Shown one piece after another: positions 53,431 through 64,000 of a DNA stretch of 64,000 nucleotides. The stretch's first letter is position 1. Each line of letters begins with the position of its first letter. The notes below the pieces were generated by a model, which was given only the letters and a program-made list of their open reading frames with translations, did no database searches and was not told the DNA's origin. Source of the stretch: Mytilus galloprovincialis (taxonomy: Eukaryota > Mollusca > Bivalvia > Mytilida > Mytilidae); NCBI RefSeq assembly GCF_965363235.1, contig NC_134839.1:113950517-114014516 (forward strand), given 5' to 3'. The position numbers were made by a program, and so were the translations under genes.

Positions 53431-56007
53431 AAGAGATTGTCTTATAAAAAAGTAAAGTAGGAAATTATATAAATAGCTATGACACAAATGCATACTGGAT
53501 TGAGTCAATAGTGAAATATCAAACTAGATTTACAGCAATGTTAAAAACACTAAATCTGTACAAAACATTAATGTTGGAACATTATATACTTTGAGTATCA
53601 AAACTAATTTACATATTTAGTGATTGAGTGGAAAGGATGAAGTTTACTTTTAACTGAAAAAACCCAGATTGTATACATATATATAATCTATTGTTCACTA
53701 TACATACACACTATTTCAAATTCTTTTTAGAGATTATACTAATATGTACCAGATAAAACATACACAATTCAAAGCATGTAATAAGGATTTCTAAGAGTTC
53801 ACAAATAATAATACCTGTTCTCTAAATATGTACAAATAGCCAAATGTTAATTAGATCAACCAAATCATGTTTAAACATCGAAAACCCAAAACTGTTAAAA
53901 AATCTTGGTTATTTACAATCTGAAAAAAGGCACCAATACACATGTTCTCTGATGATGTAAAGATAGTGAGATTTATAAAACACTAATGACCCACTCTACA
54001 ACTCTATAAAACATGGTCAAGCAAACTAAAGTGCAACAAACCAATTGTATAGTTAGATTTCATCTAAAGACAATATTATCACATTGAATATGGAAATAAC
54101 AAAGAATAATTTGTATTGTACTGTAAATTCAAATATTATCGTTTGCATTCAATGAGATTGTTGGACAATCGATATAAATGTGAGGTTGTTTTTTTTGGCG
54201 ATTTTGGAAAATGCTGAATACAAATAATGCTATCAAAATTTAAAATGCAACCTTTTTTTCTTTGTGACACATATCTTGTTGAAACTTCTTTTTTTTCTTT
54301 ATGACACATATCTCGTTGAAACTTCTGACTATACAGCATAGCTAAATATCAAATGAAATCTGTCAAATACAAATGTACTTCTGATAAATTAATGCACATG
54401 CAAAATGCTCTAATGGTAATCATTTCTACTATATAGCTAAAGTGTAAAACACATAAACTACAGAAGATGAAGCAGTTGAAATAATGCCGAAGTCTTGTCT
54501 CCATAATTACATTCATAGAAAAAATGATAAAGCTGTTAAGGTGGTAACTAACACCTTGACTCAAATAAATGTGGCTCGTTTAATTTTCATAAGAATTAAA
54601 CAAAATACTTACTTTGACCCTTTGACAAAAAATATAAAAATTTAAAAAACTTTAAACCACACATTTTCTCTGAAAAATTTCATAGGATATATAGCAGTTT
54701 GACAAACACTAATTTTGATCATTGATAAGCTTAATATTTCCTTATAATTATAAGAGTACAACCTAATTAAAACGTTAAGCTGATTTCTACAGAGTTGTCT
54801 CCCTGTAGTGTTAGGTACCACCTTTAGAAGGAGTTTTACAGAGTTATCTCCCTGTAGTGTTAGGTACCATCTCTAGATAATTTTAATAACCTGCACCATA
54901 TCCAGGTGAAATCTAATAAATAAGTTCATGCCTAATACTTTGTTTAGATATCCTAGTGTGACAGTCCAACACATAGGCATTTTACCCAGTTGTACTAATA
55001 TAACTATATGGTGTTCAAGGAACAAACAAGTCATACACAATCATATTATAAAATTGGCAACTTCATCTCAGTTTTGTTTCACAGAAAAAAAACTGCTTGA
55101 AAAAAACATATAGATACCAAATTGAACAGGATGGACTAGGATGGACTTGTTTTATTGATTTATATTGATAAAGACAAATGGAATGTTGTCCGGAAAGACT
55201 AGAATCACACTTTAAAATGCCATCACAGGGACAGAAGGGACATAAAATGTGATTACTTTTTACCTAAGTCCCACGAAATCAAATGTTTCTCTTCTCAAGT
55301 CACAGGTAAGGGAGGGACATAAAATGTGATTTCTTCTAATCAGAGCCCCAAGAAATCAAATTTTCTAAAGTCACAGGGCAGGGAAGGACATAAAATCGTC
55401 ACATTGAGCACTAAATGTTGCTTCATATTTCATATTAGATTTGTTAATTATATAAAAATATATGTCAAAAATATAAAATAATCTTAATATGGTTTAAAAC
55501 ATTTGTTTATATACAAACCCGGTATATATTTATTGACTAGTTACACTTTTAACATATTTGTCATGGACTATCAAGTAGACTGTAAATTAACGTCACATTA
55601 TTATAAAAAAGCTAATTTGAGAAAATAAGAACAACAGTTCTCTTGAGAAAATGATTGTAATAAAAATAGGAAATTCCTTTTCAGCTTTTATTTACATATA
55701 TCATTTCTGGTCTAAAATGCACTGAACAAATATTTGTTTAAATAAAGAATCTTAATTATAGTATGAGTCAATAGCTGTTATAATGTGCTTTCAGAAAATG
55801 AATACAAAAATTGGATCCACTGAACTTTTTTTCTTGTCACAAAATAAAATAGATGAATCGAAATTCCTTTTTTCCCTAGATAATCTGATTTATATCTCCT
55901 TTTATTTCAATTTGAAAAAAATGAAACAAATACAAAAATTACGTAAAATTAAAGACATTTGTGTAATACAAAAATATTCTGTTGAGAAATGTGTACACAA
56001 TATGCAT
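53431..56007. other. Intergenic/UTR stretch with small duplications
   Basis: Small tandem pairs: about 40 bp with GACACATATCTYGTTGAAAC at 54245-54325; about 55 bp with TCTCCCTGTAGTGTTAGGTA at 54795-54872; three diverged units with GGACATAAAATGTGATT at 55225-55395. No exon recognised. Part of it could be a long C1GALT1 3'UTR. Confidence 0.5.
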
Positions 56008-56211
56008 ATAAAACATTTACCTAGATTAATATCACGTGATATAAAACATTTACCGAGATTAATATCACGTGATATAAAACATTTACCGAGATTAATATCA
56101 CGTGATATAAAACATTTACCGAGATTAATATCACGTGATATAATACATTTACCGAGATTAATATCAAGTGATATAAAACATTTACCGAGATTAATATCAC
56201 GTGATATAAAA
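56008..56211. repeat. 33-bp tandem array with CACGTG palindromes, 6 units
   Basis: Each unit contains AAAACATTTACCGAGATTAA then TATCACGTGATAT. CACGTG (E-box core within ATCACGTGAT) is intact in five units and is CAAGTG in the fifth. Because 33 is a multiple of 3, both strands stay open across the array, producing spurious frames (145 residues plus, 86 residues minus). Confidence 0.95.
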
Positions 56212-58308
56212 CCTCTATAAACAAAATCTGGTTAAAGAGAAAAAAAACAAGAGGATGACAAAAAGACAGCAATCTGTTCACTGTTTAGCAATCAAAGACA
56301 AAAACTCATGAAAATGGTAATTGACCAAATGTTGACCTTGACTTAGTTATCTGACAAAATATATAGATATATTCAATTGGTTGAACATTTATCAGGTTGT
56401 TTCATGGGAGGGACATACAGATCCTTCTTTAATCAATCAATCGAGGACCACAAATCTGATCAACAAAAGTAAAAAATGTCAATGTTTGACAACTTTTACA
56501 TGCATGTATTTAATTTGCCATCAGAAACAAACAAAAAATGTGTCTGAACATGAGTGGCTGGTGGTTCTGAAGTTAATCCCATCAAAAACAGCATAAATAA
56601 CCATTTTCATAACAAACAAGGACCAACAAAAACTACTGAATGGCAATAACATTCATATCAAAAAAAAATATATAAAGGTTTAAACAATTATCTAGGAATT
56701 GCAGGAAGGAACATAAAGCACCATTTTTCAATCAGTCGAGGAAAATAACTCCTGTCATACAAAAATGAAAATGTCAATAACAAACTTAATTTTGTCATAA
56801 GTAACAACATATCATTGAAAATTTTTAGATTGTTTGAAAGTTTTTAAATTCACCCAACTACAAAGACATCAAGCCCCATTTTCCAATCAATCAAAGACCA
56901 TTTCTACTGAAAGCTGTCAATCTAAAAAAAATCTACTTAAATTAGAAAAATTAGAAAAACAGGTTGGTTTTACTGTTTTAAATGTATTACACAGATATGA
57001 CATAAATCACTCAACATCATTACAGTAAATGATGTACTAACGTGGGGTTTTGGAACTTGTGTCAGATGTTCAGACTCCTTGATTTTTTTTCCTTATGATA
57101 AAAGGTAAAATGTTTTGCACCATAACACACATTTATCTTTTCATACAAGACTTATAATTGCTCATAAAAGGTCTTTCACCAAAATTTAAGCAGATTCTTG
57201 ATTTCTTTTCTTTTGATTTAATCATGAGACCCAAATAATACCAATGGAATATAAGGTAAAAGTCTCACTCAGCCTTTCCCAGCACTTTTCTAAAATTAAA
57301 AATATCTCAAAAAGAAGCTCCATGACCTATCAATATTTTTAGCTTATTTTGTTCCTTCACTAATGTTCTTCCGACTTTAAAGTATCAATTTCAAATTCTT
57401 GATTTTTTTACTTTCACCTAAGTGACATCCTTAAGCTTAAGTACAAATGAACTGCAAAGAAATTCCTTAATATGATATTGGCCTCAATCTTGTCATAAAA
57501 AAATACATATTTAATCTTTAAATGAAATTAGATCAGCTGTCCTCAGGTAATCCCATTAATTGACATAATTCACAGATGGCACCACCATCAATCAATAAAG
57601 GACAATAACTCCCAGAAAGTAAAAGTGCAAAATCTAATTAAATTTTGTTGTTTGTCATTAGACATTGTCACTAGATTCAAATCAGAACATTTGAAGTGGA
57701 AAAATTTGTTCTGATGTTATTGCAGGGTAACAGTTGGAGCTGCCCACCATAAACTATCTCAAATCAATCATCATCATCATTTTCATGTCAAATATAAGTT
57801 ATAGCTTTTTGATAAATCTACCTTTACAAAGTTTGTTTTTAAAAAAAACAAAATACCAATAATTGTCTCTATACATCTTACAGTACATTTTATACAGCTG
57901 TATACCAAATCTTAAATCTAATTTAACAATATTTCATCATAGTTTGCCTAGATACAAAATAATGTTCATTTAAAAATTCCCTTGTACATTGTATTTTATA
58001 TAATTGTTTGTTTTCTATTGTTGCATCTTTTCATTTTTTTTACACATTTTTATTATTAATTATTTACATTATTTGGGTAAAGGAGGAACAAATATTTAGA
58101 ACGTGAAACTTGGTTAAAAGTAACATAAATAAATATCTGAAAACACAACAGTATACAGTCTACATATTATACAGAATTGATATAAAATATTTAAATGACA
58201 AATTTACTAAGCAACTATTAAGTTACATTGATTGTTAACAGCAGTGGTTATACAGCTTCACACATATGGAAATGAAAAGTGTCTTATGAATGACAGCACC
58301 GGTACTTA
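56212..58308. other. Downstream of C1GALT1, probable 3'UTR plus diverged repeats
   Basis: At 56290-56960 degenerate units recur with TTCAATCARTCGAGGA and ACTCCTGTCATAC-type phrases. A CATCATCATCAT run is at about 57768. No poly(A) site for C1GALT1 could be chosen. Confidence 0.45.
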
Positions 58309-61300
58309 TCATGATGGTTGCATTCCTTTATCTTCTACAGTTTCTATATTATTATTACTCTCTATATTCGCTTTACTTTGAGTACTCTCTGTCTTATCTG
58401 TAACACTATTCATAGTCTTATCTGAAACACTATCTATATTTTTTACTTTCACATTATTTTCTGGGTTTGTTGTAGTCAATTTTTTGCTATCGTCAGTATT
58501 TTTATTATCACATTGCTGAACTTTGGTGTAAACTTGACCATAACCATAAGGTTTCAGGTGATATACTAAATATTCCAAAACATACATCATGTTGGGTGCA
58601 ACGTAGTGAAAGGTGATAGCAAAATCACTGCAACAGCTTGGACCCTGCAAAAGATACATGTAAATGATTATATACTGCAGCTGTGCTATTTGAGCGGTCA
58701 AATTGCATTGACCATATATTCATATGTGATATACAGTCACTGACCGTATATCGCCTTGTTTATGACGCTGACAATGTGTTTCCGTAGAGGTTTATTTATG
58801 ACGTCAATAAAACATACAGGTTCGTGGAAATTTTACGTCTTCCACTCAAAATTGAGAAGTGATGGTTTTTACCTTCGCTTTCTACATGTTTCTAAGCCTT
58901 GTACAAATAACATTAATATTTCGAGACAATGTATGGTTATTCTATATATGTGTAAACTACAACACAGCTTAGACCCTGCAAAATATACATCGTCATATAA
59001 ATGTTTTAAACACTGCATAACTTAGTCCCTGCACAAGATAGAAATGGATGTTTTAAACACTGCACAACTTAGTCCCTGCACAAGTTAGAAATGGATGTGT
59101 TAAACACTACACAACTAAGTCCCTGCACAAGATAGAAATGGATGTGTTAAACACTACACAACTAAGTCCCTGCACAAGATAGAAATGGATGTGTTAAACA
59201 CTACACAACTTAGTCCCTGCACAAGATAGAAATGGATGTGTTAAACACTACACAACTTAGTCCCTGCACAAAATAGAAATGGAAGTGTTAAACACTACAC
59301 AACTAAGTCCCTGCACAAGATACATATTTTTTTAAACAAACATTTAACAGGGAAATTAAAAATTGGAAATAGGTTCCTCAATACTGTGTGTCTTGTCTGT
59401 AATGGCTATTTTCAGGGTAAAAGTGTAATATGGACTGATAGAAATTAGTGATTTATCAGTAAAATACTGAATTAAACAAAACAAGAATGTGTCCTTGTAC
59501 GTGGATGCCCCTTTTGTTCTTATCATTTTCTATGTTCAGTAGATTGTAAAATTTGGGTAAAAACTTTAATGTGGCATAAAGTTAGAAAGATCATATCGTA
59601 GGGAACATATGTACTAAGTTTCAAGTTGATCAGACTTCAACTTCATCAAAAACTACCTTGACCAAAAACTTTAACCTGAAGCTGAAATTACAGACAGAGG
59701 AACAGACAAACTGACATAAAAAAGATTGACGGACAAACGGACAGACAAATGGAGGCACAGACCAAAAAACATAATGCGCCATGGGTAGGGTTAGGTATAA
59801 ATAATGAAATGTTTCCTTTAAATGCTATTGTGATGTTTTTATTATTGTGAAAAAACGTTAACGCGGCTGGGTCATAGTCGCAACAATTTTAACTCTCATT
59901 TTGAAATTTTTAATATGAGCCAAATAGGATTTTTCTGAATATCGCAAATTTTTTAAATAAATACAAATGAAATAAATTGCATTTCAGTCTAGAATGACAA
60001 AATCGCAATAATAAATGCACGTAATAATTTCTGTATTTACAGTAATTCTTCTGAAATGATTTTGTAAGAAGGTGTCATTTGATTTTTTCCTTAACAAACA
60101 AATATTTCTTCAGGTTTATAAAAGTAAAAAAGACAACTTTTCCATAGGACACCATGTCCTTTGTGTACACGTACTATCACAATTCTGTCTTCAGTGAATG
60201 TCTCATTGTAAATCATACCTACTTATTCTATACATGAAATTGGAGCCATAATATTTATTCATACTCAATTTCCTATAGAAAGGTAAATATTGACATGTTC
60301 TGGTATATATCATAATTCAACATATTGATATTTCAAAAAAATTCTGAAACAAGAAACCCTTAAGGTTCATGATGATGTAAACATTTATTTCAGAGGGTAG
60401 GCAAGGACTATGGTACACTGTAAATAACTAAAGACAACATGCTTAATTAATAAAGTAGTTAATTTCAAAGTACATGTAATTTGTAGTTTAAAGTTAACTA
60501 ATAGGTACATTTTTGTACATTTCTAAAAATGGTGTAATTTTTTTCAAAGTAACATTTTTGATAAGGGGCTAGCTGTACCAAGCCTCAAGGTGAATGATTT
60601 TTTTCTATGTGTTGAAAAGCCTTATGCTGTTTTCGACTTTTAAGTCAGTTATTGTCCCTTTAACACATTCCCGGCTTCAATTATTAATTTTACAATATAT
60701 TGATTCATGTCTTACTGATGTATTGTCATGTTAGTAATCATATCCTCAATTGACCCTAACTTCATGTACGTCAGTCAGTAAAAATACAGTATTTTATTGC
60801 ATAATCATAAAATTGCAGAAACATCACTTGCAGTCAATGAGTACAGTATGCAGCTTATCTTTATATTTACACCTTATGTAAGAATCCTGGGTTTTGATTG
60901 GTTGAAAGCCAGTGTATTTTTCACCAATTCACTGTTATCAAATGAATATCGTTCATTTTTTAACGCCGCCGGGTATTTGCAAAAAGGATATACCTTTTGT
61001 ACACTCTCTGCCGTGGTATTTGCCAAAAAATACTCTATCCGACTGGACGCTTGTAACGTCACGATCATCAATGCGTTTTTGAACATTAACATTTGGTGTA
61101 ATTAAACAGATATAGCATGTTCTTGAGGGGTATTTGCGAAAAATACTGATCAGTCTTGAGAATGAATTGCCCTCGCCTTACGGCTCGCGAAATTTAACAT
61201 TCTCTCGACTGGTATTTTTCGCAAATATCCCTCCTTAACATGATATATCAGTTTAAAATACAAGTGTCATAACCCATGGCAAATGTAGTTAACAATGTGA

Positions 61301-62303
61301 CACACAATTATGAATACAGAAAGATCTCAAACTTTCTTTCATTATTTTTCACCATGTTTAGACAGTTTAGTTGTCCATTATCACCTTAAGGTGTCATTTT
61401 TACAGTACTCCTAAGAATAGCCAGACTCCAATAAAATGTCCTTGTACAAATTTTGGTAAAGCATGGTAAAAAGAATAATGTGATAACAAATAATTCTACC
61501 TAACATAAACACTTTCTGTCAAAAAGGCCTTTAAGCATTGATGTGTTTCAGAATTATGGAGACAACTACCGGTACCATATCCTCGACTGTGCAACACATG
61601 ATACAAAATAATAATAAAGTACCTACCTGTTTTGCAGGGTAATAATTGTAACTCCAGTACCACATATCTTTGGGTAGAATTCCAGGAATCAAGTGATGTT
61701 CTGGTATAAACGGCATAAATCTTTCTCCTCCTGATTCATCTCTACTATCCTCGGCTTTTACACCAATCTTTTCCAGACACCGTCCTATTTCTAAATCTTC
61801 TGCCCCTCCAGCATCAGTTCTACATGTCCCAGGGATATTTATACCCTTTTCTACAAATATTTTTGTTGCTTCTCTGCTAAGAACATACCCAGCCCCTCCA
61901 CTCATGTAGCCTTGTTTAACATAGGGTTTAAACCTACGGCCATAATAAACAGGAGACTTCGGGTTTTTATCATGCAAAAAATAACGCAAATTTTCAACGA
62001 TAACATATGTATCATCATCTGCTTTCATAAACCAATCATAATCGTTTAAATGATTTTTGTACAAATATTTAAAAGCTTCTTTTGTTTTTGCCCATAGATT
62101 GTCACGACCTTCGTGCACTGGTAAAGCTACTGCAGGGAGATGTCTATCTTCTGATGAACTCATAAATATAAGTTTGGTGCATCTTTTACCCCATGTGGCT
62201 TTCACATGTTTAGCTTTGGATTGATGATTACTTGGATTGGTCATGATCCAACAAAGAACACGCACATCTTTTTCTAACTCCTTTGCTAACTGGCTCGACT
62301 CTT
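58309..62303 (-). CDS. C1GALT1: Core 1 beta-1,3-galactosyltransferase (C1GALT1), partial, two exons
   Basis: Exons: 62303-61627 (677 nt) and 58644-58309 (336 nt with stop), joined in frame through CAG|GTAGGT and TTTTGCAG|GGT. The reading starts in phase, needing one base from an upstream exon. Motifs: [27 protein letters not shown], the metal-binding [56 protein letters not shown], then [15 protein letters not shown] and [14 protein letters not shown]. The order matches human C1GALT1 (363 residues), which adds galactose from UDP-Gal to Ser/Thr-linked GalNAc in the Golgi, giving the T antigen. After the catalytic part there is a Lys/Asn/Thr-rich tail of about 70 residues. The N-terminal cytosolic and membrane-anchor exon is not identified in the window. 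Confidence 0.94.
58963..59325 (-). repeat. 47-bp tandem array made of copies of the C1GALT1 terminal-exon acceptor
   Basis: Eight copies of a CTTAGNCCCTGCA-type core lie at 58974, 59027, 59074, 59121, 59168, 59215, 59262 and 59309, spaced 47 bp apart after the first. On the minus (gene) strand each reads TTTCTATCTTGTGCAGGGAC, close to the true acceptor region ATGTATCTTTTGCAGGGTCC at 58644. The most proximal copy (CAGCTTAGACCCTGCAAAAT) is the closest match to the true site. The array seems to have grown from a duplicated acceptor. Confidence 0.9.
59484..59800 (+). mobile_element. Interspersed repeat of about 300 bp, copy 2 (see 35046)
   Basis: ACAAGAATGTGTCCTTGTAC, TTATCATTTTCTATGTTCAG, ATCATATCGTAGGGAACATA, AAAACTACCTTGACCAAAAA and ACCTGAAGCTGAAATTACAG match copy 1 in order and strand. 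It lies in the C1GALT1 intron. Confidence 0.8.
59801..60570. other. C1GALT1 intron stretch, nothing recognised
   Basis: AT-rich sequence with no repeat or exon identified. Confidence 0.45.
60571..60695 (+). mobile_element. Diverged retroelement tail
   Basis: GGGCTAGCTGTACCAAGCCTC, TATGCTGTTTTCGACTTTT, GTTATTGTCCCTTTAACACA and TTCCCGGCTTCAATTATTAA resemble, at a distance, the GGGTCAGCTGAAGGACGCCTC ... CTTTGACACATTCCCCATTT tail of the 12.8-kb element. It is an older or separate subfamily. Confidence 0.55.
60880..61255. mobile_element. Foldback element with GTATTTTTCGCAAATA
   Basis: At 61111-61180 and 61190-61255 the arms GTATTTGCGAAAAATAC and GTATTTTTCGCAAATATCCC pair around a GCCTTACGGC loop. 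Outward, CATGTTCTTGAGGGG pairs with CCTCCTTAACATG. The preceding 230 bp carries related GGTATTTGCAAAAAG / GGTATTTGCCAAAAAATACT motifs. The two overlapping frames (102 residues plus, 72 residues minus) are produced by this element. Confidence 0.7.
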
Positions 62304-62309
62304 CTGAAA

Positions 62310-62360
62310 AATTAGAATGGGAAAATGAGAATGGGAACAGCGAATGCGTCAAAAAGTCAA
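62310..62360 (-). mobile_element. Possible retroelement tail scrap at the C1GALT1 acceptor
   Basis: Plus strand GAGAATGGGAACAGCGAATG then CGTCAAAAAGTCAACAA resembles GAGAATGGAAATGGGGAATG then TGTCAAAGAGACAAC at 15298. If real, its inverted sequence supplies the pyrimidine-rich stretch before the C1GALT1 exon acceptor. Identity is limited. Confidence 0.45.
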
Positions 62361-62832
62361 CAAACGGAATACTGGCAAATGACCAGTAATTTATATATAT
62401 ATATTGACTGAGATCATTTTTGGAAATCTATTACTATAACCATAAGCCTTTTGTCTATTAGTCAGTTATGCTTGTCTCCCTTGAAAAACAGATGAGACAG
62501 CTTATTGAATCTAACAACTCTGAAATGATGTTAATTAAATCAACTCTTTAGAATAAAGGGTTGTTTAATTTGAATAGATTAAGTAATTTGATAAGCATAT
62601 GGTCATTATACATGTTATAAAAACCAAATAACAACTTATTGATCCTGCAACAGAATTCAATTCAATTGACTAAATAATTTATAGTTACATGTATTAACTA
62701 AAAATTAAACATAACTGTGTAATTGATTGTTGATTACCAGTACTGTGCTTGTTATATATAATGGGATATAAATTTACAGTGAAATAATCTGTTTTGAAAG
62801 AGATGTCAGCAAAAAATTTGGGAAGTTCAATT
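62361..62832. other. C1GALT1 upstream intron, nothing recognised
   Basis: A TA run at about 62391-62403. No N-terminal exon of C1GALT1 could be identified on the minus strand from here to the window end. Confidence 0.45.
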
Positions 62833-63055
62833 CTTTTTATTAGTCAACGTATATTTGTTCCACCTAACAGAAGTTCCAATGGAAACTTTGTTATAAACAA
62901 TGTCATAATACCTGTTCCTGTTGGAACAAATATTCTATACCATTTATTCCGTTAGGAACATTTACTGTAATATTCATTCCAGTGGAAATAATATTCCCGA
63001 ATATTGTTGTCATTTGGAACTTATATTATGAAGGAACTTCTATTCCGTGACAGTG
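62833..63055. repeat. Array of GTTCC-n-GGAAC dyads
   Basis: Within about 200 bp occur GTTCCAATGGAAAC-like, TTCCTGTTGGAAC, TTCCGTTAGGAAC and TTCCAGTGGAAA, each a short inverted repeat with a 3-4 base spacer, at roughly 35-50 bp spacing. They look like diverged repeat units rather than chance. Confidence 0.7.
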
Positions 63056-63109
63056 GTGGCATATTTGGGCAAGAATTAATCAATATGAAATGAAAGAACA
63101 CAAAGACAC

Positions 63110-63312
63110 ATCATGCTACATTTCTTGAATGGGATGGTATCTGAATTTGTTTGCACATTTATTCTCCCTAGGCATTTCCTTTAGCATCCTAGCAAACATA
63201 GAAATTTTTAAATAGCATCATATCAATAACATTATCTATAACAAATTCAGATACCATCAGATACCATCAGATACCATCAGATACCATACCATTCAAGAAA
63301 TGTAGCATCACA
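63110..63312. repeat. Inverted repeat with an expanded 12-bp motif in one arm
   Basis: The left arm (GCTACATTTCTTGAATGGGA then TGGTATCTGAATTTG) and right arm (CAAATTCAGATACCATC ... ACCATTCAAGAAATGTAGC) pair over about 35 bp. In the right arm the piece CAGATACCAT is repeated as a 12-bp unit (ATCAGATACC) four times, while the left arm has it once. Confidence 0.9.
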
Positions 63313-63714
63313 TTACCTGATGTACCATGATGATAAAAGGTCCTTGGTAGAACATACACTGGTTTATAACTTGTGGGGGAAACCAGCTCTTTCTAGTCAA
63401 GATTGAACAAATTATGTTGTATTACTTAAATTCCCTTATTATAGCAATAACATTTTTTGTTTATGGTACGGTAAATATAAATAGTCATTGCATTTCCAGT
63501 CCTCAGTGTAACATTGAAGTGAATTTCATAAATAGCTTAGACAACAACCATGTAAAACAAAAAATTTGTAAGGGTTCTGTGGAACCCACTGTCTCGCCTA
63601 CTCAAGTCCATTTATAAGTAAAATATGGATAAACACGATTATTTTTTTACAAAAATTACTTCAAGATACTATATTATAAACATAAACAAGCTTCTGTTCA
63701 AGTGAATCCATGAC

Positions 63715-64000
63715 AAATCGCCCCACTGGCAAATCGCCCCACTTTCTAAAAAATCGCCCCACTCTTGTTTACCAACTCGCCCCACTTATGCAAAAGGCTA
63801 AAATCCCATTGCAAATAGGTTGGATAACATGCCCCACTTTATGAAAAGGCTTAAAATCCCGCTGACATAAGGTCTGTCAACTCACCCCACTCTTGACAAA
63901 GAGATAAAACCACGATGATTTTTTTAGTGCATATTCAACCCACTTAGGAAAAAAGATGCAATCCCGTAGTAAATCTATGTCCCTGTCCCACCTCAATATC
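63715..64000. repeat. Degenerate array with TCGCCCCACT, runs off the right edge
   Basis: CGCCCCACT occurs at about 63721, 63736, 63756 and 63779; related GCCCCACTT / ACCCCACTC pieces with AAAAGGCTTAAAATCCC phrases follow at larger spacing. No coding frame. The 67-residue frame at 63414-63617 just left of it is not supported. Confidence 0.75.

Noticed and set aside
56008..56211. CRISPR-like array (regular repeats)
   Set aside because: Units are head-to-tail with no unique spacers, and the genome is animal.
55783..56220. 145-residue frame with repeated HLPRLISRDIK
   Set aside because: The repeated peptide is only the translation of a 33-bp DNA repeat; the opposite strand is open as well, and the first 70 residues show no motif.
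60797..61105. 102-residue plus-strand frame overlapping a 72-residue minus frame
   Set aside because: Both lie over a foldback repeat with no family similarity and no splice context.

Overview
This is AT-rich, intron-rich, TE-dense animal nuclear DNA. Nearly all long stretches between exons are tandem arrays or nested mobile elements. Several interspersed repeats (elements opening AGCTCACCTGG, elements opening ATACGACCGC, and retroelement tails ending ...CCCCATTTCCTTTCTCAA on one strand) are ones I associate with marine mussels. I therefore infer a bivalve mollusc, most likely Mytilus or a close relative. No prokaryotic operon, rRNA, tRNA or CRISPR array was seen.

Four cellular genes can be supported by protein similarity and splice sites. 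(1) ZC3H10 (+) has an intact single-exon CDS at 5784-6848 and a probable 3'UTR exon at 22267, about 15.4 kb away. (2) RBM48 (-) has five coding exons between 37212 and 25710, 495 codons. (3) DCAKD (+) has four coding exons from 37492 to 44974, 228 codons, divergent from RBM48 with only 279 bp between start codons. (4) C1GALT1 (-) shows its last two coding exons (58309-58644 and 61627-62303); the N-terminal exon is not found here. The genes are unrelated in function: RNA binding, minor-spliceosome factor, CoaE-like kinase, mucin-type O-glycan core 1 synthase.

Layout: 1-5.6 kb minisatellites and sparse sequence; 5.6-23 kb ZC3H10 and its long intron, filled with two Helentron/HINE-like families (one nested in the other), retroelement remnants and palindromes; 23-37 kb RBM48, whose introns hold a 2.6-kb Tc1/mariner-type element, an RT pseudogene split by an 8-bp-TSD transposon, and a hAT transposase scrap; 37-45 kb DCAKD, whose first intron holds a hairpin element split by a 2.76-kb hAT-type element; 45-58 kb MITEs, duplicated repeats and arrays; 58-64 kb C1GALT1 and flanking repeats.

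The most interesting observations are: two repeat families with the full set of non-autonomous Helentron signatures, one inserted in the other with an empty site visible; an array of eight copies of the C1GALT1 terminal-exon splice acceptor in the adjoining intron; a 94-bp partial duplication of RBM48 exon 2 that copies the acceptor and carries an in-frame stop; and several nested insertions with clean target-site duplications. I see no convincing new multi-gene system. Splice junctions are read by eye without transcript data.
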